Shown: positions 37,930 through 50,520, numbered from the stretch's first letter. The stretch is DNA of 58,437 bases from Ophiocordyceps camponoti-saundersi (nom. inval.) (GCA_003339415.1 PDHQ01000221.1:1-58437), one strand, 5' to 3'. A program made the numbers and translations. The notes: generated from the letters alone by a model not told the origin.

Positions 37930-39230
37930 ATCTTAATATAAAATACTATTAAATTTTACTTATATTAAAGCTATTCTTAGCTTATTCTAGCTTAAACTCT
38001 TAGCTAGCCGCTATATATATTAAATTTACGATTAATAAAGCTATAATTAAAAAGCTTAAGTTTTAATTTTACTATATCTTTTCTTATCTTAGCACTTTTT
38101 AGTAAATATTCCTTTTATACGTTATTATAGCTATAAATTTTTCTTACTAGCTTAAAGCTTTTTTAGCGTATATTTCTAAGCTTTTTAGGGAGAGTTATAA
38201 AAAGCGCTAAATAAGTCTTTCCTTAGTTAAAATATATTAAAAGCTATTAAAGCCCCTTAGAGAATATATTATAAGGTAAGAATATACTTTTTTCGAAGCT
38301 AAATTATTAAACTAGTCTAATTATACTAAAATTATTCTACTTTTATCTAAGCTATATAAAAAGCTATAAAAACGCTTAGATTATAAAAACTAGCTTATAA
38401 TATATGCGGCTTTTACTAGCTTTCTCCGAGGCTTTAATAAAGTATTTAGTTTTAAGAATATTCCTAATACGCTAGTTAATTTGCCGCCCCCCCTTTTTAC
38501 TAACTTAATAAATATTATATTTATATAATCTTATTTTAGTATTATTAAGCGCTAGCGTTATTATTAATATAATTAGATTAGTTATTTTAAGCGTAACTAT
38601 TTAAAGCTTTATAAGTAAATAAGGATATTAGAGTTAGGGCTTTTTATAAGCAGAGCGGGGTAATTAAAGGTAAATTTAAAGTATTTTAATTAAGGGGATA
38701 ATAAGTAAGGAGGGATAAGTATATACTAAATATTATAGCTTAGGTAATTTCTAGCTTTATTATATTACCTTATATAAAAATAGTCCGCGTGCGGCTTAAG
38801 CGCGTAAATTTATTAATAAATATATATTATAATTATATTACGCCTTAGCTTATAAATTAGCGCTAGCAGTATATAGCGATAAATATATAGCTAGCTTTAT
38901 TATTTACTATAATTAAGGTATCTTCTAAGCTTCCTATAACCGGTATAGTGCTATTTAATCTTATATATTAGCTATATAAGTAAGTTTTTACTATTAGTAT
39001 ATAAGTTTATTAATTCTTACCTTAAGTAATATTATAATTCTAAGCTTATTAGAATCTTCCTTATAAAGATTAAGGTTTAATTCCTTAAGCTATAAGGGAG
39101 CTTTTCCGCCCTCTTATTCTTATCTTTATAAAAGCTATTAGGCTATTAGCTAGGGACTATATAAAATATCTCGCTAGCGTAATAATATATAACTTTTCCG
39201 TCTTACGCTCTTACCTCCTTAGCTAGCTTA
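37930..39230 (+). pseudogene. Element C gag-like frame, broken
   Basis: The plus-strand frame from about 38,130 reads as an alpha-helical gag-like protein (for example FLAYISKLFRESYKKR) with TAA/TAG interruptions and a short Pro-rich patch at about 38,485. No zinc knuckle, protease or reverse transcriptase is visible. Gag identity is inferred from its position and from the absence of pol. Confidence 0.5.
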
Positions 39231-39242
39231 AGGAGGGGGCTA

Positions 39243-39452
39243 TATAAAAGATTAGTTTATAACTAATCGTAGCTAGATAGGGGGGATTATAGCGGATATA
39301 TTTAGGTCTTCCCGATAGCGCTTAGTTATCGCGCGGGGTATATAGCTAGCTTAGGAGGGGGGCTTCTCTCCCCTCTCTTTCCTCTCTTCGATAGCTTTAA
39401 TTATAACTTTACTTTAGCTTACTTTTATAGTCGCCTTAGTAAGACCTTTATA
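39243..39452 (+). repeat. Element C 3' LTR
   Basis: This 210-bp repeat of 37,677-37,886 has only scattered transition differences and is followed directly by the AAATC duplication. Confidence 0.88.
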
Positions 39453-40014
39453 AAATCGCTCTTAGATTTTTCGCTATTAACTTCCTAATAAAATAATAAA
39501 TTAACGCCTTATTAGCTTTTTAGTTTTTACTTAATAACTCCTTCTCCTTAATTATTAAAATTATATTAAATAAGTTAGTTATTAGATTTTAAATAAATAA
39601 TAATCTCTATTATTTAAGTAATTAAGCTTCCCTTAAATTTAAAGAAATATTAAAAGATAAGGTAATTATTTTTATTACTTATACTTAAGCTATAATAAAA
39701 AGATAATATAATAAGAAATACTAAAAGCTTAAGTTTAAGCTTAGTAATTAAGTTTAGCTAAAACTTAAGAAAGGATATTTTATTTCTAATAGATAAATAG
39801 CGAAGCTTTTAGAATAGTAAACTAAGCTTTTCCGCGTAATCAAAAAAATTAGTTATTTAGCTTATTAACTAAATCTTAATAACTTTATAAATATTTATTT
39901 TATTATATTAATTATATAATTTTAATTAGTTAATATTTTAAGAGAATAACTTAGCCCTAAGCTTAATACTAATAATTATAAGATTAAATAAGTCCTTAAT
40001 AAAAGAGGAGTTAA
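39453..40014 (+). pseudogene. Gypsy element D: integrase C-terminus, piece 3
   Basis: This continues piece 2 after element C. The frame reads a degraded integrase end and reaches the start of the chromodomain (NKRGV at about 39,994-40,010), where the LINE interrupts it. The same NKRGV-coding bases are duplicated at 46,737-46,750. Confidence 0.6.
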
Positions 40015-40169
40015 CCTTTTACGAAAACGGGATAGGACCCGTTACTTAATCTTTCGCTCTTTACTATATATTTATTACTAAGAAGGAGTTAATAGCGCCC
40101 GTAGTAGCTTCGGCCGGGGCCTAAAGGGCAGGCGACGCGCTTATAGTTATAAATAAGGGTACGCGAGGA

Positions 40170-41640
40170 CTAAGATAGTCCTTATAATACCCCTAGTCTA
40201 GCTAAAAATAATATAATAATAGCGCTAAAATAAAAAGAGAAGCGGAGTAAGTGCGGGACCTTTATAATAGCGATATAAAGGAAGCTTATAATAAACTAGC
40301 CGCGGTAATACTTACCGTAGCGTTCTCCGACGCTTAAAATATTATAATAGCTCTTAAAGCTAAACTTTATAAGAAATTCGTAACCCCCTTAAACTAGAAT
40401 ATTACTTAACTTTTACTTAAAATTACTAAGTTAATCGAAAAGATAGTTACTTAAGCTATATAAAAGGTATTTTTATAAATTATTAGCCCCGATATTAGTT
40501 TAACTTAGCTATTATAAGCTTTTATAGCTATTACTAGTAATATAATAATTAAACTTATCCCTAATTATTCTAATAAAGAAATTACTATATCTATAAAAAA
40601 TATTATAATTAACGTAAATATTTTATAGCTAACTTTATAAAAAATTATATAGGCCGCGAATATAGCTTTAAAATATAAGGCTATATTAGCTACGAAACGA
40701 CTCCCTAGTAAAGATATAGTAATTATATTTTACTTAAAATATAAGAGATAAGTAAGCTTAGTTAAGTAAATCCTTATTATTTTTAGTAAGGGGGCGGTTT
40801 ATAGCTAGAAAACCTTCTCTATTATAATAAAAGGAGTATAAGTTAGGGCTACTTATAATAACTAAAATATACTTTTATAGTAAATTAAAAAATATAATAA
40901 AGTTAATATTACCTAAGTTTAAGCGCTCTAGCCTTATAGTAAGAGAGCTACGTATACTTATATTATCCTAAGAATTACTAACGTAATAAACGCTAATAAA
41001 CTTATATAAAATAGCCTAGTTATAAATATAAAAATCTCTTATATAGAAGTTTATAATAACGCGGTATAACCTCGATAATACTACTAATATTACTAATATA
41101 AGTATATAGCGAAATATTACTAAAAGTAGCTATATTATAAAATATATATAGCTATAATATACTTAGAAAAAGAGAGCGTATATCTAGCCCTTACTAAGAC
41201 TAATATTAAAAACTATATCTTATATAAGGGAAACTACGCCTTATAGTCCTAAAACTACCTTATCGTAAAAATATATTAAGATTAAGTATATAGTAACTAT
41301 ATATACTAACCTTATAAGTTTTAAAACTACTCCTAGCTAACTTAATCTTAAATTAGTAATAGCTTTATTAAAATTTAGTCTCGAAAGCGGTTACGCGTAG
41401 CCCTTATATAATTATAAGCTATACTCCGCTTTAATATAAACGATAAGCCCGCCCCGGTACTAAAAAAGGGCTAAGGCGGGAGCGGCGCTATTTTTAGATC
41501 TTATAGCGGATAAGGTAGCGGTAAAGCTTAGGGAACCTATCCTCCCCCTCTTACCCTTTCCCCTTTTATTATGCCCTCCTCCGCCCCCTCCCCTGCCCCT
41601 CTTTCCGCCCCCTTTTTTACCCCGATATAATCGTAAACCT
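40170..41640 (+). pseudogene. LINE ORF1, broken
   Basis: A plus-strand frame with TAA/TAG interruptions. About 41,150-41,350 resembles a degraded knuckle region, with Tyr where Cys would be expected. At about 41,540-41,625 is a C-rich, Pro-coding tract that keeps high GC. LINE ORF1 proteins bind element RNA. The start codon cannot be fixed. Confidence 0.5.
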
Positions 41641-41699
41641 TTACCTCCCTTACCCTTAATAAAGATTAAAACCCTCTTTTAAAATATATAAAAGCGTAA

Positions 41700-44600
41700 T
41701 TATCTTATTTATATTACGCTTTATAGCCTTATTAGCTATAATTTTATTTATTTATAAGAATTATAATATAATTAATTCGGACGCCTTTCGCTTTCTAATA
41801 TCTTATTATATAAACTTATAAATTTTAGTAACTAAGTAATTTTTTATATTTATAAATAACTAAACCCCTCCTTTTAAATATTTTTTACTATACTTAATAT
41901 AGCTTTTATCTTTTTCTATATTATACTCTTATTATAAATTATATTTATTTACTTACCCTTATTAGTAATCTAGTTTAGCCCCCTTTTATAATATAACCTT
42001 TTCTACCTTAACTTAACTCTAATAGCTACTTTTTTATATAGCGATTTTAACCTCTATTACCCCTTATAAAACTATTATAAAAGGTCCTTCCCTAAAATAG
42101 CTAACTTCCTTAATTTCGTAACTAGCCTTTATCTTAGACTTATTACGCCTCCGGGCAAAGTTACTTAGGAAATATATAATAAACGAACTAGTATTATTAA
42201 CTTAGCTTAGGCTACGCTAAATTACTAAGCGATATACTAAAAAAATAACCTTAACCTTATTAGCTTTAACTATATTTTATAAATTATCTATATAAATACT
42301 AACCTCTATTTTAATATTATATTAACTAAAATCTAGCGCTTTTTTTATTTAGATATACTTATAGCTAAAGTATAAAACTAACTTAAGCTTAAATTATACT
42401 ATACCTCTATACTTAAAAACTTAAAAAAAGTAATTACCTTATTATATAAATAGCTAAAAATAATAATAGAGATTATAATATTATTACGCGTCTATATATA
42501 CCTTATAATATAAAATTAGTAAAATCGAGTAATAGCGGCTATTATAGCGGCCGCTAAGTAAGCTTAAAAATATTAGAAAGCTAATTTTACTAACTTTTAC
42601 TAATATAACTATTAAGAAATAATAAAGGCGTAAAAGTTTACGATTAGCGCGGCCCGCTATAGCGCTTAGCGTAATTTCCTTAATAATATTTTAATAAACT
42701 TAGTAATATTTTAAATAATAAAATATTAAGCCTAGCTCCGAAGCTAGGCTTTACTAAAGCTTATATATATATTAATATTATAGAAAAGCCTTAATTTAAA
42801 CTTAATATTTACTTTCTTAAATAAAGCGATCTTATTTAGCTTATAATTCTTCCTTACTCCTACCGCCTTAGCCCCTCCTCTTACCTTAGATAAACCTTTC
42901 CCTCCTTTTTATATTAAATATTCGATTATTACCGATAATATCTACTTTACTTTTTTCTTAATCGCCTTATAAAAGTTTACTAGCCTTAATAAGATCTTAA
43001 TTAAGTTTCTAAAAAGATATAAACCCCCCCTTATCTAAGTTTTCTAAAAGATTTTCTAAAATTATATTAATAATAGCTATTTCTTATTACGATTTAAAGC
43101 TTTTAATATTATAATTATCCGTAAAGTAAGTAAATTACTAGCTACGTATTATATTTTAAATAAGTATAAGCTAATTTCGCTCCTTAATATAATAAAAAAA
43201 GTTCTAAAAATAATTATTATTAGGAAAATAATATCTATAGTAGAAGCGGCTAATATCCTCCTAAATAGCTAAATAAGTAATAAGCTATAACGCTTTACCG
43301 ATATTATAGTTTTTATATTTATTAAAATTATTAAAACTATCTAAGACTAAGGCGGCACCGCCTTACTCCTTTTACTAAACTTTATTAAAGCTTTTAATTA
43401 TATTTCTTATAATAAGCTAATAATTATTCTTAATTACTTAAGCTTTCTTAAATAAGTTACGGTATTTATTTATTTTTATTTTATTATTAAAACCTTATAA
43501 CTTAAGTTTAACTATAAGCTTAGTAATACCTTCTTAATTTAGTAAAAAGTCCCCTAAAAATCCCCTATATTACTAATCCTTTTCCTATTATATATATTCT
43601 TATTATACTAATATTTAAACTTAGTAACTAAACTACTAATAGTAAGCTTTGCTAATAATATTAATATATTTAATATCGGACGCGATAAGGCCTAAGTACT
43701 CCTCTAACTTAAGCGGGCGTAGTAAATTTATAAATAATAAGCTTTTAAGTATAAAATAACCTTTTAGCTAGCTAAAAGTAAGTTAATATATTTTATAAAA
43801 GCTAGGAAAGCGGATATAACCTAGCTTTAGCTTAGTATAGAGATAGTATAGCTTATATAGGAGGCGAAACTCTTAAGGGTCTAGCTATATTATAAACTTT
43901 AATAAAAATCTTACTTTTTAAAACTTACCGCTAAACTTAAGCGCTAATACCTAGCTTTTACTAAGATTATTATATCGATATAAGGTTATATATTATTAAG
44001 AGTAAGGAAAGTATATATTAAAATTATTAGATTAGTAATTATATTTAGTATATTTTAGTTTACTTTACTTATATAACTAAGAGGAAAACTATATAGCCTT
44101 ATTATAAAAATACTAGCTATAGAATAGTTTAAATACTTAAAAGTTATTACCGAAGCTTATAAAGCTACCTTTTTTTATTATATTAAAGTAAAAGCTTTTA
44201 TCCCCCCTTTTAACTTATATTTTACTTACTAAATAGCTTATATTTACCTTTACTTTTAATATATAAGTATAGTAAACCTTATCCGTACTACGGTAAAGAA
44301 AGCTGCTAAGTAAGTTAGATATAAGCGTAAAGGGCGCCCTTATTAATAGAGATACTAAATATTATAGGACTTAGAGGAATTCTATAAGATATAAACCGAA
44401 CCTAAACCGGAGGCTAGACGTATATAACGCGATTTTAATATTAGACTTTAAGAAGAGTAGCTCCTCTAATAGTATTCTTAAAAAAGTAAGCTAAGAAATA
44501 TAGGTAATCTTATAGCTACCTTATTAATAAACCGCTATAGCTTAAAGCTAAAACCGCCTTATATATTTATAAAAAATTTCCTAAGTTTATTAGTATAATA

Positions 44601-45480
44601 TTTATATAATTTTAAACTAAATATATTAAACTTAATTCCTTTTTTTAAGCTTATAAAGTCCCTAAAGTAATTTCGAAACGCTACCTTTATAATAATAAAG
44701 ATAAGATAATATTATATATTTTTCTTAACTATACTTTTACTTATAAAAATAAGCTACTTTTTAATATTAACTAATAATTAATATAAGATTAATATAACCT
44801 TACTAAAGCGCTTAATAACTTTTAATTTATAGCTAAACTTATACGCTAGTTTTTTTCGCTTAAATAATTACGCTAATTTAACCTTATAATATTACTTTAT
44901 AAAAGTAAAATAAATAAAGGAGATAGGGCCTTTAGCCTTATAATAAATATATAAAAATCGCTTTATAGCGATAATTTTATTATTTATCTTACTAGCCGCT
45001 TACCTAGCCTCGAAGCTAAACTATTTTAATTATATATAAAGTATTATCTTAACTATATAAAATATAAAACTAACCGCGCTTATTATAGCCGCGGCCTTAG
45101 CTACGGCCTTAACTTTAATTATAATTATAAGTATAAACTAAAGCTACTTACTCCTTTTTTACTAATAGCTTCTCCTTCTTACCGAATACGGTATAATTAC
45201 TAACTAATAATATAAAATTTTTATTATTAGGTATATTATTAACTAGATTATCTTAAATAAGATTAAGAATCTCCTTATAAGGAGGTAGCGTAATTATAAT
45301 ATAAGCGCTAGTAATATCTTCCCTAGCGGCGAGGGTAACCTTAGTACTTAAGGTAAGAATAATCTTAAGCTTAATAAACTTATTAGACTCTAACTCGGAC
45401 TTAATAAGTACTAAAGCGGAAGCGGAACTAGTAATAAGAGGCGGAGTATAAAAGATAGGAGGATAATTAATAAAAGATAA
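41700..45480 (+). pseudogene. LINE ORF2 (endonuclease-RT), broken
   Basis: The reverse-transcriptase core is readable at about 43,360-43,680: NFIKAFNYISYNKLI (family: DIKGAFDNVSHERL), a KVP-stop-KSPILLILFLLYI block (family: G.PQGSP.SPILF.LY.) and SFANNINIF (family: GFVDDVNI). The catalytic FxDD pair has become ANN through G-to-A. The upstream 1.4 kb should be the endonuclease, but no active-site residue is certain. I did not locate an RNase H domain with confidence. Confidence 0.7.
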
Positions 45481-45509
45481 GCTCCCTTATAAGCGCGCTT
45501 TATTTTCGG

Positions 45510-46736
45510 TAGCGCGGCGGATATAATAAAGCTTTTTAGTTAATTACTTAAAAAAGTTAATTACTTATATATAGAAAATATACTATTTTTATATTTAAGC
45601 TAATATAGTAATAATAAGTTAATTAGCGCTAGTTAAACTTTTAGTTATTTTAATAATAAAGTCCTCCCTAATAATAAGAGGCTATAAGCTTTAAAATAAT
45701 ATATAGCTAGCGGCCGCTTATATAATTTAATTAGCATAATTATTATTATAATACGTAATAGCGCGTATTTTTTTTACGCGCTAAATTATATTTTTCTATT
45801 ACGCTTATTAATATAGGACTTACCGCGGACTTAATATAACCCTAATATTACTTACTATATAAGCGTTATAATCGAAGCTTAGCTAATAAGTAACCTTAAC
45901 TATAGCGTAAATAGCTTTAGCTATAATAAGATTATTAATTAGCTAATACCTAATACGATTATTTATATACTTAATATAAGCCGCGCTTAGATAATTTACC
46001 TTAATTATTAATAAATATAAATATATGCTAGGGCTAAGTATTTATTTTTTTATACTTAATAAAAGTCTTTAAAGCTAATAAGCGTATTAATATACCCCGC
46101 GTAAAATATTACTTAAGGAAAGTTAAGTTTAGCGGGTATTTTACTCCGGTATAAGTTAGCTACGAACTAATTACGCGCGCTAAAAATTACTTATATAGTT
46201 AAAATTATTAAAGAAAAATAATAAGATAATAATAGCTTACTTATACTAATAAGAGTAACCCCCCCTTCTTTATATACCCCTAAGCCTTAAGTTACTAATT
46301 TATAAAAACTAACTTCTTAATTAGAAAAGCTTCCTAATTAGGAAAGCTTAAAAAAAAAGTATATACTTAAGTATATACTATATATAAAGGAAATATATAG
46401 CTATATACCTAAAAGTTAAGTAATATATACCTAAAAGCTAGGGAGGTATATATTAGTATATATAGGTAATACTTACCGCCGCTACTATTATCTTTTCCTT
46501 ATCTTATCTATCTTTTCTTATCTTTCCTTACGTTATATAGTATTATTATAACTAATAGTTACTTTCTTTATACGCGTAGAGCGCCTAGCCCGGCCCTAAG
46601 CCGGACGCGGTCTTATTATATAGCGGGGGGTTTTACCTCTTTTAGGAGGGTTTTTCCTACTCGACTTACTACCGAGGTTCTAGCAGCTACCTTTATAGCC
46701 TCTAGAGTACTATAATAATAATAATAAAAAAAAAAT
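45510..46736 (+). other. LINE 3' region and A-rich tail
   Basis: This is collinear with 1,912-3,136. It includes a GC-rich block around 46,560-46,690 (TAGCGGGGGGTTTTACC, CCTACTCGACTTACTACC) retained in both copies, so it is probably the 3' end recognised by the element's own reverse transcriptase. The tail is ATAATAATAATAAAAAAAAA. Confidence 0.65.
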
Positions 46737-46990
46737 AAAAAAGGAGTTAAAAAAAAGTAAGGTATTATTTAAATAAAGTACCTTATATATTAGAAAAGAT
46801 ACCTAAGTAATAATAATTAATAAGTAGCTAAGAAGGACTTTTAATAAAAGAAGATAATTAAAGAATTTAAGAAAGAAAAAGATAAGTTAGAAGCTAAGCT
46901 AAAAATTACTAGGAAAAAATATATAAATACTTTTAAAAAGTACTAGCTATTAAAATAAGGTAAATAAGTTACCTAGTAATAAACGCGTAA
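46737..46990 (+). pseudogene. Gypsy element D: chromodomain and polyprotein end, piece 4
   Basis: This resumes the frame interrupted at 40,014. It reads KRGVKKK, then IKYLIYQKRYLSNNNQ and KKIIKEFKKEKDKLEAKLK, the pattern of a gypsy chromodomain (ILD.R...IKYLVKWKGY...NTW...). The aromatic-cage Trp codons are now TAG/TAA. This shows D was a chromodomain element and proves the LINE inserted into it. Confidence 0.65.
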
Positions 46991-46999
46991 TATTTTTAG

Positions 47000-49750
47000 G
47001 AAATAATAAACCTAATATATCGCTATTTATATTAGATTTCCCTTTATTTTTCTACCTTTCTTCTCTTACTTCCTCTCTCTCTTATTTATCCTCTCTTATT
47101 CCCCTCTATATTACCTATTTTTATTATATCTTTTTATATATTAGTTTTTATCTTTTTTATAATTATTTCTTTTTATTTTTTTTATTCTTTTTATATTATT
47201 TCCTCTCTTTTATACTTAAGATTAATCCTCCTTATAATAATTTTTATTATTCTTATAATAAGATATACTATAAGTTATTTTATAAATAACTAATTTATAC
47301 TCTCCTTATACTTATATTTAAAAGCTTTAAAAAAGCTATTTAGCTATTCGGAAACCTCGCGGAATTTTAATATTTATTTAAATCGCTTACTTATAAATTT
47401 AATAATAAGAAATTAAATAATTATATAACTTTTATCGCTTAGAAATAAGTATTATAAAAGGAGGGATATAATTTATTATTTAATAAGTTAAATAGTTATA
47501 TTTATTATATTAATAAAAAAATAAAAAAGTAAGCTAATAAAGAATAACTTCCTAATAATAAAAATTATAATTCTAAATACTTACTCTTAGATAATAAATA
47601 CTTTAGCTCTAATTACTCCTTACTTAATATTTTTAAAATTATAACGCTTAGATATTTTACTTAATAAATTACTATAGTATTTTCTTTTACTACTAGCTTT
47701 ACTTTTAAAATACTAGTTACCTTATTAAAAAGCTATACCTAACCTTTTTTACTATACTCCCTTACTAATAATTAAGGTAATATTTTTCCGTAATCTAATT
47801 AGCTTAGAAAGAACTATTATAACGCTTACGCGCTATTAAAAATTATAAAAAATTATATTAAGGGCCTTATTACTAAGTAAATTTATTAGAAGTTAAAAAA
47901 ATTAAAGAAAATTAAAAAATCCTAGCTATTATTTCTAATATTAATTATTTTAGTAAGATAGAAAAAATAATATTAATAGCTATAAAAATAAGACTAAGGT
48001 TAAAAGAGCCGCTTCTATTTTTAAAAAATCCTTAGTAAAGCGTTTTATTACTTCTCTTACTTTTATTTAATAAAGCGTCTTTAAAACCCCTAATAAGTAA
48101 ACTCGCTTTACTTTTTAATAACTAGGAACCCCTATAATAGTTTCTAAAATTATAATTTAATTTTAAAAAGTTTTAGAAGCTAAAAAAGTTAAAAAAGCGA
48201 ATAATAATTTCTTAATAACTTATTATAATAATCTAATCTAAGTTATTAAATACTTACTTACTTTTTTTATAATATATTATAATAAATAAGTTTTAATATT
48301 TTAAAATATAAATATTACTTTAATCTAAGTAATTTATTTTAATAAGTACCTCGCTAAATATAATATTTCCCTTAGCTTAAGTTATATAGCGAAAATAATT
48401 AATATTAGCGATAAATAGATTATTAATTTCCCTATCTTAATATTTATTTTACTTAATACCTTAGCTTTTAAGAACTTATTAATTAATATTAATAAAGCTA
48501 CTATATTTATTAATAAGAAATTAGTATTTAATAATTTAGGTAAGATATTAAAATTTTACGAAAAAAACTAATAAGACTCTTATATTTATATAAGAGAATA
48601 TATATATTTACTTAATAAGGGTATTATTACTTTACTTCTAGCTATTATTATTAATTATATACTCTCCTTAGCTTAAAGCGATATTATTAGAAATAAAATA
48701 ACTTTAAACTTTAGTAATATTCCTATTTTTAATATTTTAAATTTAGTAAAAATAGCTTTTAATAATATTACTAAAAAGCTATATAGTTAGAAAAGTAGCT
48801 TAGTTAAACCCTCTAATAGTGCTAAATATACTATAACTATTAAGCTTATTAACGCCGATTTATTTATCTATATAATAATAAACTAAGACTTTTTATAGCT
48901 TTCCGTATAGCTTTAATATAAATTATAGTAGATATATATTAATAATACGCTTTATATAGAAAGTATATATTATATTATTTAACTATTAATAAGTAATAGC
49001 TATTATATTTATTTATTTATAAATTTATAATAAATCTTTAAGTTATTTAACTATTAATATATAATAATAATATATTTTCTAAGCTTAAGTAAAAACCTTA
49101 TAAATTAATATATTTTTAATATCGCTTTTTAATATTTTTATAATATAATATTAATTATATATTATTTTTTCCTTATACTTTATACGCTATAAATAAAGAA
49201 AAAATATTAGCTATAATAAAAAGGCTAAGTAAAGCCTATTTACTATAAACTACTTATAATATATACTTAAGGATAAGTATAAACTATTTATAATATAGTT
49301 AACTTTACTATAATTCCTAATATTTTTAACGCTTTTATTTTTGTAAAATATACTATACTTAAAGCTATAAATTATATCTTTTATACTAATTATAGTAAAA
49401 TTATTTATATTCGCTTTTATATTATTATTATAATTTATATATCTAAATATTAAAAATAGTAAGATATTTCCTTTTTTTTATTTTTTTAGTTTATATATTA
49501 TATTATATTTTTCTTATTCTTATTTTCCTTTCTTAATATTATAATACCCTTAACTATAATATATATTCTTCTATATATATCTAATATATATTATAATTCT
49601 CCTTTATTATTCTTATCTTATTTTTTTATTTCTTTCTTACCTTATATAAATTAATTTAGTTCTCTATATATAGATCTTAGATAATATTTCTTAATTTATA
49701 ATTAAATATAGTTATTAGAGTTAATATAGAAAAACTTTTAAATATAATAA
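47000..49750 (+). repeat. Repeat family E, copy 2, with a long unrecognised frame
   Basis: About 47,270-48,960 holds a plus-strand frame that is mostly open apart from TAA/TAG. It is rich in Lys, Asn and Ile, with patches such as KEGYNLLFNKLNSYIYYINKK at about 47,455. I recognise no domain. The segment 48,600-49,190 aligns with the reverse complement of 8,580-9,200. From 49,200 to 49,750 I see only AT-rich DNA with pyrimidine-rich runs. It could be a transposon gene of unknown class or the 3' region of gypsy D. Confidence 0.45.
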
Positions 49751-49854
49751 TAATTTTTAAAATAATATAAAGAGTTAATAAAGTTATTAGAATTCTTTTC
49801 GGGCCCGGGGAGTTAATATAGGATATATAATAATACCCTTATAAATCGCCTAAC

Positions 49855-50180
49855 CTCTTATAATATTTTATTAAGATTTCCCCTTTTAGGATTTTACTTA
49901 AATTTCCCTTAGAAACTTTATTACCTTTACGCTTAAGAAATTACTAGGATTTCTTATTAAGATTTCTTTATAATAATTCTTAGGATTTTACTAAAATTTC
50001 CTATTAGATTTAGTATTAAAATATACTTTTAGAAATCTCTAGATTTTACTAAGAAATCCCTATATATTAGGAAATTACTATATATTAGGAAATCTCCGTT
50101 TTACTAATATATATAAAAATTATAGTAAAATCCCCTTAGGTAAATACTTTTAAGATTATACTAAGAAATCTTCCTTAAGC
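49855..50180. repeat. Cluster of degenerate ~10-bp repeats
   Basis: Short words of the form TAAGATTTCC, TAGGATTTTA, TAAATTTCCC, and their complements TAGGAAATCT and AAGAAATCCC, recur more than ten times in about 320 bp, in both orientations. The left edge follows a small GC island (TTCGGGCCCGGGGAG at 49,799-49,813). The function is unknown; it may be subterminal repeats of an element. Confidence 0.6.
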
Positions 50181-50409
50181 TCCTAGCTATATAATTAGCC
50201 TAATATTCTTTTAAGTAATAATTTAGATTTTTTTATAATTACTATTTTAATTTTTAAAAAACTTTTACTTATACTTATACTTTTTATAGTAGCTATTTTA
50301 TAATCTTATAATTAGTAGCTAGCCTATCTCCTTTTTCTATATATTATATCTAGCAGCTAGCTTAGTATATACGCTTATTAGAAGATTATATATATAAGCG
50401 TATATTATA

Positions 50410-50520
50410 AGGGGATGGTTTTACTCCGAGTTTTTTAGTTTTTCCCCCTTTTAAGATATATATAAGATAGTTTAAGCTATATAAGGTATATTAGCATTTA
50501 AATTATAATTATTATTAATA
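50410..50520 (+). mobile_element. Element F, copy 3 (3' end only)
   Basis: GGGGATGGTTTTACTCCGAG, then a TTTTTCCCCC block and an (ATT)n tail, align with 6,785-6,900 and 17,685-17,787. This is a heavily 5'-truncated non-LTR copy. Confidence 0.65.

Larger units (their letters stand above)
37677..39452 (+). mobile_element. Element C: small gag-only LTR retrotransposon
   Basis: This is a 1,776-bp element with two 210-bp LTRs (37,677-37,886 and 39,243-39,452). It has TATAA...TTATA ends (from TGTAA...TTACA) and the target-site duplication AAATC (37,672-37,676 and 39,453-39,457). The purine run AAGGAGGGGGCTA ends at 39,242, so it is on the plus strand. The internal 1.36 kb is too short for pol. It must have used enzymes from another element. 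Confidence 0.88.
40011..46736 (+). mobile_element. Near-full-length LINE inserted in gypsy D
   Basis: This is a 6.7-kb non-LTR retrotransposon with two degraded plus-strand ORFs and an A-rich (TAA)n tail at 46,712-46,740. AAAAGAGGAGTTAA at 40,001-40,014 matches AAAAAAGGAGTTAA at 46,737-46,750, apart from one G-to-A, giving a long target-site duplication. Its front matches 3,629-7,317 and its tail matches 1,912-3,136. The reverse-transcriptase style suits the fungal Tad/I-like group, but I cannot assign the clade. Confidence 0.82.
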
